Below, in pieces: positions 15,359 through 23,689 of a stretch of 64,000 nucleotides of DNA. Under the pieces are notes generated by a model, which saw only the letters and a list, made by a program, of their open reading frames with translations, was not told the origin of the DNA and did not search any database. A program made the position numbers and the translations under genes. Position 1 is the stretch's first letter. Each line of letters opens with the position of its first letter. This DNA is from Pelagicoccus enzymogenes (lineage in GTDB: Bacteria; Verrucomicrobiota; Verrucomicrobiia; Opitutales; Opitutaceae), in NCBI RefSeq assembly GCF_014803405.1, contig NZ_JACYFG010000002.1:248001-312000 (forward strand), read 5' to 3'.

Positions 15359-17767
15359 ATGCGAAATTCACTGTTGCTCACACTCACCCTCGGCCTCGCC
15401 GCCTTCGGTTCCGCCGAGCCTATCAATACCGCTCAGCAAATCCTCACCCGCCCCGACTCAGTAAAAGAGATCATGTTGCGCGTCGCCGACTACCAGGAGC
15501 GCGACTTCGGCGGAGAAATTCGCACCGACTGGAAAGCGGGCACCTACTACTCCGGCCTCTACGCCGCCTATCAAGCCACGGGGGACGAAGACTTCCGCCG
15601 CCAAGCCATCGCCTGGTGCGAAAACGCGGACTGGGAGCTCTCGGAAAACCACTTCTTCGCCGACGACATCTGCGCCGCCCAAACCTTCCTCGACGTCTAC
15701 CTCGACGAGAAAGATCCCGAGATGATCGCCGACACCGTCGCCGCGCTCGAGCCCTACTTCACTCAGGAGACCATTCGCCGCGATCAGCTCGGCCATGCCG
15801 TCTGGCGCGACGAAAGCCGCCCCTTCACCGGCCGAAACGTCTGGTGGTGGTGCGACTCCCTCTACATGGCACCGCCGGTGCTCACCCGTCTGTATTCAGC
15901 GACCGGAGACCAACGCTACATCGACCTGCTGAACAATTTCTACTGGGATACCGTCGACTTCCTCTACAAGGAAAAGGACGGCCTTTTCGCTCGCGACGAA
16001 ACCTATTTCGACAAGGAGACGCCTAACGGCAATCCCGTCTATTGGTCTCGCGGAAACGGCTGGGTCTACGCGGGCTTGATCCGCCTACTCGACCACTTGC
16101 CCGAAGACGATCCCCACCGCCAGGACTACATCGACCTCTTCGTCGAGATGACCCGAGCCCTCGTCGATCTGCAGCATGAAGACGGCCTCTGGCGCCCTGC
16201 CCTCAACGATCCGGACTGGAAGCCGTCGAAGGAAAGCAGCGGCACCTCCTTCTTCACCTACGGCCTGCTCGGCGGCATCAACCGCGGCTTCCTCGACAAG
16301 CAAGCCTACCTGCCCGTAGCGCTCAAAGCCTGGGAAGGCCTCGTCGGTTGCATCAACACCGACGGCCGCCTCGGCTACGCCCAGCTCGTCGCCGGCGGCC
16401 CTGCCCACGTTCGCCCCAGCGATTCCATCGACTACGCCCACGGCGCCTTCCTGCTGGCCGCTAGCGAACTCTACAAGATGGACCTGGACAACCAAGACTT
16501 CGCGGCGCTGGAAGATCCCTACGAAATCAAGACGCTCGCCCGCGACGGCGTCTGGACCTGGTTCAACGACGAACGCGTGCTCTACGACGGAGCCGGCCTC
16601 TACATCGGTTCCATCGACTCGGAAGGCGTCAGTCGCATAGACTACTACAGCACCATTCTCACTCAAAGCCCCTTCGCCTACCAGCCCAAGGCCTTGAGCA
16701 GCTGGAAGAGCAAGGACGACCACAACAACCCTGCCATCATCGAGCTCGAAACCGGCGACCTGCTCGCCGCCTACTCGAAACACCATCTCGAGCCCGTGTG
16801 GTACACCCGCCACGGCACGAAGAAAGGGCCCGACAACTGGCGAACTGTGGATTGGTCCGAGGAACAAGCCATCGAAGCCCCCGCCTACACGACCTACAAC
16901 AACCTCGTGCAGCTCTCGGAAGAGAACGGACGCGTCTTCAACTTCATGCGGGTAATCGGCTGGAACCCGACCCTCGTGCTTTCCGAAGACAACGGAAAAT
17001 CCTGGAGCGACCCCATCGAACTCGTGCGCTCGGGCAACGACAGGACCCGCCCTTACGTCAAGTACAGCAACAACGGCCAAGACCGCATCGACCTCATCTT
17101 TACCGACGCCCACCCGCGCAAGGACCACGAAAACAACGTCTACCACATGTACTACCAGGACGGCGCCTTCCATAAGAGCGACGGCACCCTCATCCGCACC
17201 TTGGAAGACATAAAATCGCAGCCGCTGGTTCCCACCGAAGCCACCCTCATCTACGACGGCACCGAAGCCGGTCGCGGCTGGGTATGGGATCTTGAATACG
17301 ACGAGAAAGGCCAGCCCGTCGTCGCCTTCATAAACTCCGTGGATCACGAAATCGGCAACGACCTGCGCTACCGCATCGCCCGTTGGGACGACGCATCCAA
17401 AAAATGGACACAGGGCCAGGTCGCTTACGCCGGCACCCACCTCTACGACCGCGAGGAACACTACGCCGGCGGCATCGCCATCGACCCGCAGAACACCGAC
17501 CAAATCTATCTCTCCGCCGACGTCGACCCCGCCACCGGAAAGCCCAACGCCACCGGCCGCTACCAGATGTTCCGGGGAACCTACCAAGACGGCTCCTGGA
17601 GCTTCCAGCAGCTCACCCACGACGCCCAGGTCGACAACATCCGCCCCATCGTCCCCCGCGATCACGACTTCGACAAAATCGCCCTCTGGGTGCGCGGACG
17701 CTATACCACCTACGAAGACTACGACACCGCCATCGTCGGCATCCTCGAAAAGCCCGGTACCGAATAG
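15359..17767 (+). CDS. Fusion: GH105 unsaturated glucuronyl/rhamnogalacturonyl hydrolase plus BNR_4 propeller (lyase-like), exported
   Basis: An 802-residue protein starting at M-R-N-S-L-L-L-T-L with a signal peptide; an upstream in-frame ATG at 15266 adds 31 residues of leader. Residues 25-395 are a GH105 alpha6/alpha6 barrel: catalytic Asp166 in W-W-C-D-S-L-Y-M-A-P, S-R-G-N-G-W near 230 and the E-S-S-G-T-S-F-F-T-Y-G block. It removes 4,5-unsaturated uronic acids left by lyases. Residues about 415-800 form a BNR_4 beta-propeller, the fold of PL24/PL25/PL27 lyases and GH145. It keeps two histidines 20 apart (His455 in D-D-H-N-N-P, His475 in S-K-H-H), then Tyr513 and Arg531, an arrangement like the ulvan-lyase active site as I recall it. 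One protein may thus cleave a uronate linkage and remove the unsaturated product. First gene of a plus-strand run with two GH43 enzymes. Confidence 0.88.
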   Translation: MRNSLLLTLTLGLAAFGSAEPINTAQQILTRPDSVKEIMLRVADYQERDFGGEIRTDWKAGTYYSGLYAAYQATGDEDFRRQAIAWCENADWELSENHFFADDICAAQTFLDVYLDEKDPEMIADTVAALEPYFTQETIRRDQLGHAVWRDESRPFTGRNVWWWCDSLYMAPPVLTRLYSATGDQRYIDLLNNFYWDTVDFLYKEKDGLFARDETYFDKETPNGNPVYWSRGNGWVYAGLIRLLDHLPEDDPHRQDYIDLFVEMTRALVDLQHEDGLWRPALNDPDWKPSKESSGTSFFTYGLLGGINRGFLDKQAYLPVALKAWEGLVGCINTDGRLGYAQLVAGGPAHVRPSDSIDYAHGAFLLAASELYKMDLDNQDFAALEDPYEIKTLARDGVWTWFNDERVLYDGAGLYIGSIDSEGVSRIDYYSTILTQSPFAYQPKALSSWKSKDDHNNPAIIELETGDLLAAYSKHHLEPVWYTRHGTKKGPDNWRTVDWSEEQAIEAPAYTTYNNLVQLSEENGRVFNFMRVIGWNPTLVLSEDNGKSWSDPIELVRSGNDRTRPYVKYSNNGQDRIDLIFTDAHPRKDHENNVYHMYYQDGAFHKSDGTLIRTLEDIKSQPLVPTEATLIYDGTEAGRGWVWDLEYDEKGQPVVAFINSVDHEIGNDLRYRIARWDDASKKWTQGQVAYAGTHLYDREEHYAGGIAIDPQNTDQIYLSADVDPATGKPNATGRYQMFRGTYQDGSWSFQQLTHDAQVDNIRPIVPRDHDFDKIALWVRGRYTTYEDYDTAIVGILEKPGTE

Positions 17768-17791
17768 CAACCTGCAACACCCGTATCCACA

Positions 17792-18769
17792 ATGAAACGA
17801 CGCTTCAACGTCCTCGCTATTGCCGCCTCCCTTCTCGGCGTCGCCTCGCTCCCCGCAAAGCCAGCCGGCTATCTCTTCGCAACCTTCAAGGGGGAGCAAA
17901 CACCGCTCACCGAGCAAATCTACTTTGGCTTCAGCGAAAACGGGCGCGACTGGAAAGCGCTCAACGACGGCCAACCTGTCCTCGTCAGCAAACAAGGAGA
18001 AAAAGGCCTGCGCGACCCCTACATCCTCCGGTCCCACGACGGGGAAAAATTCTACATGGTCGCCACCGACCTCAACATCAACCTGAAGCCAAACTGGAGC
18101 AACGCCGTACGCGCCGGAAGCCGGAGCATCGTCGTATTCGAATCGGCCGACCTCGTAAATTGGTCGGAGCCGCGTCTCGTGGAGGTTGCCCCCGAAGACG
18201 CGGGCTGCGCCTGGGCCCCAGAGGCCATTTACGACGACGTCAACGAAGACTACATTGTCTTCTGGGCCTCCACTACCGCGAGAGACGACTTTGCGAAACA
18301 CCGCATCTGGGCAACTCGCACCGAAGACTTTAAAACCTTCGGCGAGCCCTTCATTTTCATCGAAAAACCGACCACCGTCATCGACACCACCATTATAAAC
18401 AACGGCCAAGCCTACTACCGCTTCACCAAGGACGAGAAGTTCAAAGCCATCAACATGGAAACCGCGCCTCAGCTCGCCGGACCTTGGATCGATGTCGACG
18501 GCTTCACGCTTGCCCACCTGCGCGGTTTCGAAGGCCCGGAGTGCTACCAGATCGAGTCGGCTCAAGGCGACCAGCCCGCACGCTGGTGCCTCATTCTCGA
18601 CAAGTACTCGACGGGCGAGGGCTACTATCCCTTCGTCACCTCCGACCTTGCTTCCGGCGACTTTGAACCCGCCGACGACTTCAGCTTCCCCTTCCATTTC
18701 CGCCACGGCTCCATCATCCCGCTCGACGCAGAAGAACTCCACCGCCTGCAGCAAAAGTGGGGCGACTGA
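17792..18769 (+). CDS. GH43-family glycosidase (arabinofuranosidase/xylosidase-like), exported
   Basis: A 325-residue five-bladed-propeller enzyme with a signal peptide (about 1-25). The expected GH43 catalytic positions are the base Asp75 in L-R-D-P-Y-I-L, the third acidic residue at W-A-P-E-A-I-Y-D (Glu144 or Asp148, where most family members have W-A-P-D) and the general acid Glu247 in F-E-G-P-E-C-Y. Family members cleave alpha-L-arabinofuranosyl, beta-xylosyl or beta-1,3-galactosyl linkages; sequence alone does not settle which. The gene starts 24 bases after the GH105 fusion and is probably co-transcribed with it. The subfamily is not one I can name. Confidence 0.88.
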   Translation: MKRRFNVLAIAASLLGVASLPAKPAGYLFATFKGEQTPLTEQIYFGFSENGRDWKALNDGQPVLVSKQGEKGLRDPYILRSHDGEKFYMVATDLNINLKPNWSNAVRAGSRSIVVFESADLVNWSEPRLVEVAPEDAGCAWAPEAIYDDVNEDYIVFWASTTARDDFAKHRIWATRTEDFKTFGEPFIFIEKPTTVIDTTIINNGQAYYRFTKDEKFKAINMETAPQLAGPWIDVDGFTLAHLRGFEGPECYQIESAQGDQPARWCLILDKYSTGEGYYPFVTSDLASGDFEPADDFSFPFHFRHGSIIPLDAEELHRLQQKWGD

Positions 18770-18943
18770 GCCGCGGCTCGCTGAATACCTCAGTGTTCGT
18801 TGCGGATAGTCGGGTTCAGAGGCGGATCGCCAGGAATCTGACAGGTTTCCGCAGCAAAAAGCGCATGTAACCTGTAGAGGCACCGCTCGGGCAGAGCCTA
18901 TGCCCGTTGCTTATCGTAACCAACCCCACAACCCGCGCTCACC

Positions 18944-20041
18944 ATGAAAATTGCGACACTCCAATCTCTGTTTCTCGCCACGGCATTGACCACCAGCATA
19001 ACCTCCGCTTCCGCACAGTCCGACGGGCCACCAAAGGATTGGCCGGACTTCTCCAAGCCGCACTCGGACATTCCCGTGCACGATCCGGTGATGGCCAAGG
19101 AAGGCGACACCTACTACTTGTTTTGCACCGGCAGGGGCATCGGGGTTTGGTCTTCGCCCGATCTCAAGCAATGGGTGCGACTCGATCCAGTCTTCAGCGA
19201 GCGTCCGGCGTGGGCAGTCGAGACCGTACCCACTTTTCGAGGACACATCTGGGCTCCCGACATCTACCACCACGACGGCACCTACTACCTCTACTATTCG
19301 ATCTCCGCGTTCGGCAAAAACACCTCAGCGATTGGCGTAGCGACCAACACCACGCTCGATCCCGAAAGTCCGGACTTCGAATGGGTCGACCATGGCAAGG
19401 TCATCCAGTCCTTCCCCGGGCTCACCAATTGGAACGCCATTGATCCCAACATCGTCGAAGCCCAAGACGGCACCCCCTACATGTCCTTCGGCTCCTTTTG
19501 GGGCGGGCTCAAACTCGTGGAGATCAATCCCGACCTTATCAGCCTCGTCGAAGAGGACCCGATAAACCTCCCCACCATCGCCAGCCGCAAGACCGATCCC
19601 GAAGCCCCCAACCCGCCTGCTCCCGGCAACAACCCTGTGGACGCGGGTGGCAACGCCATCGAGGCCCCCTTTATTTTCCGCCACGGCGACTATTATTACC
19701 AATTCGCCTCCATCGACTACTGCTGCCGCGGAGCCGACAGCACCTACAAGATGATCGTGGGTCGCTCTGAAACCGTCAAAGGCCCCTATCTCGACCGAGA
19801 AGGCAAGCGCATGGATCGCGGTGGCGGCACCATCCTCCTCGAAGGCGACGAAAACTGGTACGGGGTTGGGCACAACTCCGCCTACACCTTCGATGGCACC
19901 GACTACCTCATCTACCACGCTTACGACGCCTCTCACGAGCGCGGACTCGCCAAGCTGCGTATCAACAAGATCGACTGGACCGATGACGGCTGGCCCACCG
20001 TCGGCGAGCTCGTCACGCCCGAGGAAGCGAAAGACGAGTAG
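18944..20041 (+). CDS. GH43 endo-alpha-1,5-L-arabinanase-like enzyme, exported
   Basis: A 365-residue protein with a signal peptide ending near S-A-S-A-Q (about residue 25). All three GH43 catalytic acids are in place: base Asp47 in V-H-D-P-V-M, pKa modulator Asp106 in W-A-P-D-I-Y-H-H-D-G and acid Glu240 in N-A-I-E-A-P-F-I-F. The N-W-N-A-I-D-P-N segment and the late G-V-G-H-N-S-A-Y histidine are typical of arabinan endo-1,5-alpha-L-arabinosidases, which cut the arabinan backbone of pectin side chains. It follows the other GH43 by 174 bases, in which I see no clear terminator, so it may share the transcript or have its own promoter. It ends 37 bases before the convergent GH43. Confidence 0.92.
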   Translation: MKIATLQSLFLATALTTSITSASAQSDGPPKDWPDFSKPHSDIPVHDPVMAKEGDTYYLFCTGRGIGVWSSPDLKQWVRLDPVFSERPAWAVETVPTFRGHIWAPDIYHHDGTYYLYYSISAFGKNTSAIGVATNTTLDPESPDFEWVDHGKVIQSFPGLTNWNAIDPNIVEAQDGTPYMSFGSFWGGLKLVEINPDLISLVEEDPINLPTIASRKTDPEAPNPPAPGNNPVDAGGNAIEAPFIFRHGDYYYQFASIDYCCRGADSTYKMIVGRSETVKGPYLDREGKRMDRGGGTILLEGDENWYGVGHNSAYTFDGTDYLIYHAYDASHERGLAKLRINKIDWTDDGWPTVGELVTPEEAKDE

Positions 20042-20078
20042 CAAAAACGCGCCCAGAGCCCCTCAGACAATCGACTCC

Positions 20079-21152
20079 TTACTCCGCCAGGCCGAGCGCC
20101 TTCTGCAAGTCGTCGTATTCCGGATCGCCGTCTAGGTCCACCCGCTGGCGAAGGATTTCCAGATGGTCCCCGCGGTCGGCCATGTCGAAGAGCTTACCAC
20201 GGGCGTTGTAGAACGGACGATGCAGCACCATCATGAGATCGCCCTCGAAGGTGTGAAACAACATACCGTGCCCGGAGTCACGTTTCACCAGCGGATCGAG
20301 CTGCTCCCACGGGCCCATCAAGGTTCCCGACTCCGAGCGCGCGATCGCCTGCACATAGCTTCCAGACTCGTAGCTCGACCAAAGCATCAAAAGCACGTCG
20401 TCCTTGGTGCGATAGAACTGAGGTCCGTCGGTCACGTAATGTAGTCCCGCGTCGGATACTTCAATCGACTGGTTGAGCCAGGGAGCATCGGAAGCCTTGA
20501 AAAGGTGGATCGGATCATCGATCGCTCGCGACAAGTCGTCAGACACCTTCACCGCTTCGATGGTACCGTCGATTCTCTGCAGCCACTCGTGAGCGTAGAC
20601 CATCCACGGCTGCTCGTCTTGGTCGACGTACAGCGTTCCGTCCAGAGTCATGAGGTCCTTCGGCACCACGGGGCCGTCCTTGTTCAGCATTTCAAAAGGA
20701 CCGTCCGGCGTATCCGAAACGGCAGTGATCGTACCCCGCACGTAAGTGTCGCGCCAAGTTTCTGGTGGACGCTTGAGATAGGCGTCGCTGTCGTGCAGCG
20801 TCACGAAGAGATAGAACTTACCTTTGTACTCATGCACCTCCGGCGCCCAGTTCCCCTCTTGGGCAAAGGAATCCTCCGGAACCGTGAAGACGACCTTCGG
20901 CGGATCCCAGTTCTTCAAATCCTTCGACGTGTACGCCATGGTCCCGAGCTCCTCCACGCCGGTCAGTCTAGAGACGTTGCGGGTATACAGGTAATACGTC
21001 TGAGTCGGCTCATGAGCCACGATAAAGGGGTCGTGCAGCGGCATGTCCGGCATGTACATGGCATTCGACTCTCCATTACTCGAATCTGCCTCAAGGAATG
21101 GAGCAACTATCACGCAGGTCAGGCTAAAAGCAGCATGTATCCATTTTTTCAT
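20079..21152 (-). CDS. GH43-family glycosidase, exported
   Basis: A 357-residue GH43-like protein with a signal peptide (about 1-22). The base Asp41 sits in P-L-H-D-P-F-I-V. The second position reads N-W-A-P-E-V-H-E (Glu105 instead of the common Asp). The segment expected to carry the general acid reads V-T-D-G-P-Q-F-Y, with Asp242 where most enzymes have Glu. A following L-L-M-L-W-S-S-Y strand is intact. I believe a subset of GH43 proteins share this D-G-P version, so it may be a subfamily trait rather than inactivation. It lies 107 bases after GH35 on the same strand and may be the last gene of the DUF5107-SSS-GH35 operon. Substrate probably arabinosyl or galactosyl. Confidence 0.88.
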   Translation of the reverse strand: MKKWIHAAFSLTCVIVAPFLEADSSNGESNAMYMPDMPLHDPFIVAHEPTQTYYLYTRNVSRLTGVEELGTMAYTSKDLKNWDPPKVVFTVPEDSFAQEGNWAPEVHEYKGKFYLFVTLHDSDAYLKRPPETWRDTYVRGTITAVSDTPDGPFEMLNKDGPVVPKDLMTLDGTLYVDQDEQPWMVYAHEWLQRIDGTIEAVKVSDDLSRAIDDPIHLFKASDAPWLNQSIEVSDAGLHYVTDGPQFYRTKDDVLLMLWSSYESGSYVQAIARSESGTLMGPWEQLDPLVKRDSGHGMLFHTFEGDLMMVLHRPFYNARGKLFDMADRGDHLEILRQRVDLDGDPEYDDLQKALGLAE

Positions 21153-21259
21153 ATCTGTACAGTTTGGTCAAATTCAAGTGTTCCCAAAAATTTGTCGCTA
21201 CCACAAAAGCAGCGAAAAGCTGGCTTGGAGTCGGGAAGCTGCCGCTGAACCGCCCGTCG

Positions 21260-23689
21260 CTACTGACCGAAGGTCAAACGCGTGCGGTACTCGCTCTGGG
21301 CGGCGGGGTCCTCGATGCGTAGCAGCGGCTTGCCGCGCTCTTTGATTTCCGCCTGCACTGATTCCGGCAGATCCAGCAGGTAGCTCACATCGGGATGAAC
21401 CGGGTGGAAAACAAAGATCATTTCCTCGTCAGCCAAACGGTCCGCAAACTTGCGCAGGCCGATATCCCATGGCTGGCCGAAATAGAAGTGGTCCGCCACC
21501 AGCTCACCTCCGATGAAGGCGGCCACGCGATCTCCGATGTACGGCAACTGTAGCCATATGTCGTCCGTCTGTAACTGTCCTTCGGATACGGATAGCGCCA
21601 AGCGGCGATCGCCAATACGACGTACCTCAACCGGCGGCTCCACGGCTTCGAATTTCACTTGCCAATCGGCAAAGCCGTTTTTCTGTCCGGACCTGGATTC
21701 CACCACTCCGCGGCTCGACCGCAGCTGCGAGACTGCAGTTTCCGGATAGACCCGCAGACGTATCGAAGATTTACCTACGGTGCGAAGCTCCAAACCCTCC
21801 GGTGCAGGAAATCCGTCCGCATCGGCAAACACCAGTTTGCTAGCGTCCGCATGCACAAGAGAAAGGGCCAGCTCCCGTGGGACCACCAGAAAATGCTGGT
21901 TGCCAAGGCGAAAACGGAACGACTTGTCCGGTGCTCCGCTTACCACAGTAACCTCCCCACGTCGCTTCGCCGTGCTACCATCCTCGGTTTCGAACGCATG
22001 CTTCCCTTCGAACACCAGCTCTGGTTGCATGCCGTCAACCGTAATGAAAACCGTATGCGTCTCGTCGCCATTTCGCAAAACGGTCAGCGGCTGGGCAGTC
22101 GCGGTACGCAGCGTCAGGTCGGCGAGTTGGAGGTTGAACGGAAGCACCCCGCTCGCGTCTTTGGCCAGTGTGAAGGTACCGTCGTTTGGAAAGGCGATCT
22201 TCTCGTCGTTCTTTCCTTCGAGTTCCAAACGCAGGCTAGTTAGGTCGCGGTTTTCGACATGGTCCTGAAAATTGTGCAGGAACAAAAAGCCACATCTGCC
22301 ATCCGTCCGCACCGCCCATCGCAGCGTATCCACGTCGCTGGGTTCGATCGCGGCATTGGGCTCCGGAAGGAGCGGCGGCATGGGCGCTAGCTGGTCGCCC
22401 CAGTTGTCCAGCAGCAAGTGCAGCAGCTTCAGCTCCCGGTGGTGCAGGCGCATTTCGCCGTATTCGCCAATCGGGGCTTGGTAGTCGTAGTTGATGCGCG
22501 GTAGCCCACCGGACTGCTCGTTGAAGAAGTGCCCATCGATGACCGGATTCGATCCACCGTGATACATGTAGTAGCCGATTCCGTTCGCTCCGCTGCCTAA
22601 GGTCCTCACGATCAGCGGGGCCAAGCTGGAGGGCAGCACTGTGGTGCGACGCTTATAAGTCAGCGAAATCCCTGCCCCTAGCTCGGCAGGGATCGATGGA
22701 TACAAATCGGCTTCGTAGCTGATCGGCGGGTAGTCAGGGTTCAAGCGAATATCCTTGAACAAATAGAAGTCAGACGGCGCGGGCGGTGCCCAAAATGGAT
22801 ACGCATAGCCTGCGGTGACCGGGATGCTACCATTCTCTACGATCGCAGCATTGCCCCACCCAGTTGCGGTGTAGATCGGAACGTCTATGCCATGGGAACG
22901 GGCGATCTTCTTCAAGGTCGCCATGTGGTCGCGCCCTTCGTCGGCGAACTTGTTTTTCGGTCCGCCCGCGGTTATCTGGTAATGAGTCACGTCGACATCG
23001 CGATCGGCCACCGTCAATTCCCGTGGAGCACCTGGGTAGGTCCACTCCCACGGCGCGGCGCTGTGCTGGTATTCGTTTTCCAATTGCACGCCAACCACCG
23101 GTCCACCGTCCTTGAACAGCAGCCCATCCAACTGCTGGGCAATCTGGCTATAAAGTCGGTCTGCGTAAAAGAGATATCCCGGATCATTGGAGCGGATTTC
23201 CACGGGTCGTCCGTAGATCCAGTCCGGGATGCCACCGTTGCGAACCTCGCCATGGCAAAAAGGCCCCATGCGCACGATGGCTCGCACGTCGTTCGCAGCG
23301 CAAAGCTCCAAAAACCGTCTCAAATTGAGATCGCCCTCCCAGTCAAAATCGCCTTCGGCACGTTCGTGCATGCTCCAGAACACGTAGGTCGCGATCAGAT
23401 TGATACCTCCGGCCTTCATTTTGCGGATGGCTTCACTCCAATATTCCGCCGGATAGCGCGAAAAGTGGATTTCCCCAACGACTGGAATCCAAGGTTCTCC
23501 GTTAAGCTCAATGTATTGATTATTCACCGACACGCTCTCACCGGTCACACTCTCCCCTCCTAGATCGAGATGCCCACGCCGCACTGGCGGCAGCGGCTGG
23601 TCCAGGTCGAGCGAATATGTGCTCTGAGCGTTCAGTTCAGGTAAAGCCATAAGAAGGGTTAGCGAAGTTATGTAGATTAACTTTTTCAT
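21260..23689 (-). CDS. GH35 beta-galactosidase, exported
   Basis: An 809-residue GH35 enzyme. The ATG at 23689 overlaps the stop of the upstream symporter as ATGA and opens a signal peptide (M-K-K-L-I-Y-I-T-S-L-T-L-L-M-A-L); longer in-frame starts would lie inside the symporter gene. Landmarks are V-V-G-E-I-H-F-S-R-Y-P (about 71-81), T-Y-V-F-W-S-M-H-E and the acid/base Glu206 in Q-L-E-N-E-Y. The nucleophile is probably in P-A-E-L-G-A-G, and Y-Y-M-Y-H-G-G-S-N is conserved further on. C-terminal beta-sandwiches make up residues about 450-809. It removes terminal beta-galactose from galactan or arabinogalactan oligosaccharides. Coupling to a sodium symporter suggests the released sugar is what the symporter imports. 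Confidence 0.94.
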   Translation of the reverse strand: MKKLIYITSLTLLMALPELNAQSTYSLDLDQPLPPVRRGHLDLGGESVTGESVSVNNQYIELNGEPWIPVVGEIHFSRYPAEYWSEAIRKMKAGGINLIATYVFWSMHERAEGDFDWEGDLNLRRFLELCAANDVRAIVRMGPFCHGEVRNGGIPDWIYGRPVEIRSNDPGYLFYADRLYSQIAQQLDGLLFKDGGPVVGVQLENEYQHSAAPWEWTYPGAPRELTVADRDVDVTHYQITAGGPKNKFADEGRDHMATLKKIARSHGIDVPIYTATGWGNAAIVENGSIPVTAGYAYPFWAPPAPSDFYLFKDIRLNPDYPPISYEADLYPSIPAELGAGISLTYKRRTTVLPSSLAPLIVRTLGSGANGIGYYMYHGGSNPVIDGHFFNEQSGGLPRINYDYQAPIGEYGEMRLHHRELKLLHLLLDNWGDQLAPMPPLLPEPNAAIEPSDVDTLRWAVRTDGRCGFLFLHNFQDHVENRDLTSLRLELEGKNDEKIAFPNDGTFTLAKDASGVLPFNLQLADLTLRTATAQPLTVLRNGDETHTVFITVDGMQPELVFEGKHAFETEDGSTAKRRGEVTVVSGAPDKSFRFRLGNQHFLVVPRELALSLVHADASKLVFADADGFPAPEGLELRTVGKSSIRLRVYPETAVSQLRSSRGVVESRSGQKNGFADWQVKFEAVEPPVEVRRIGDRRLALSVSEGQLQTDDIWLQLPYIGDRVAAFIGGELVADHFYFGQPWDIGLRKFADRLADEEMIFVFHPVHPDVSYLLDLPESVQAEIKERGKPLLRIEDPAAQSEYRTRLTFGQ

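Noticed and set aside
16085-18883. A 932-codon open frame antisense to the GH105 fusion and GH43 genes
   Set aside because: Its product is low-complexity, rich in Val/Gly/Asp/Glu, with no recognisable domain. The plus-strand frames encode clear enzymes. Long antisense frames are expected from GC-rich third positions.
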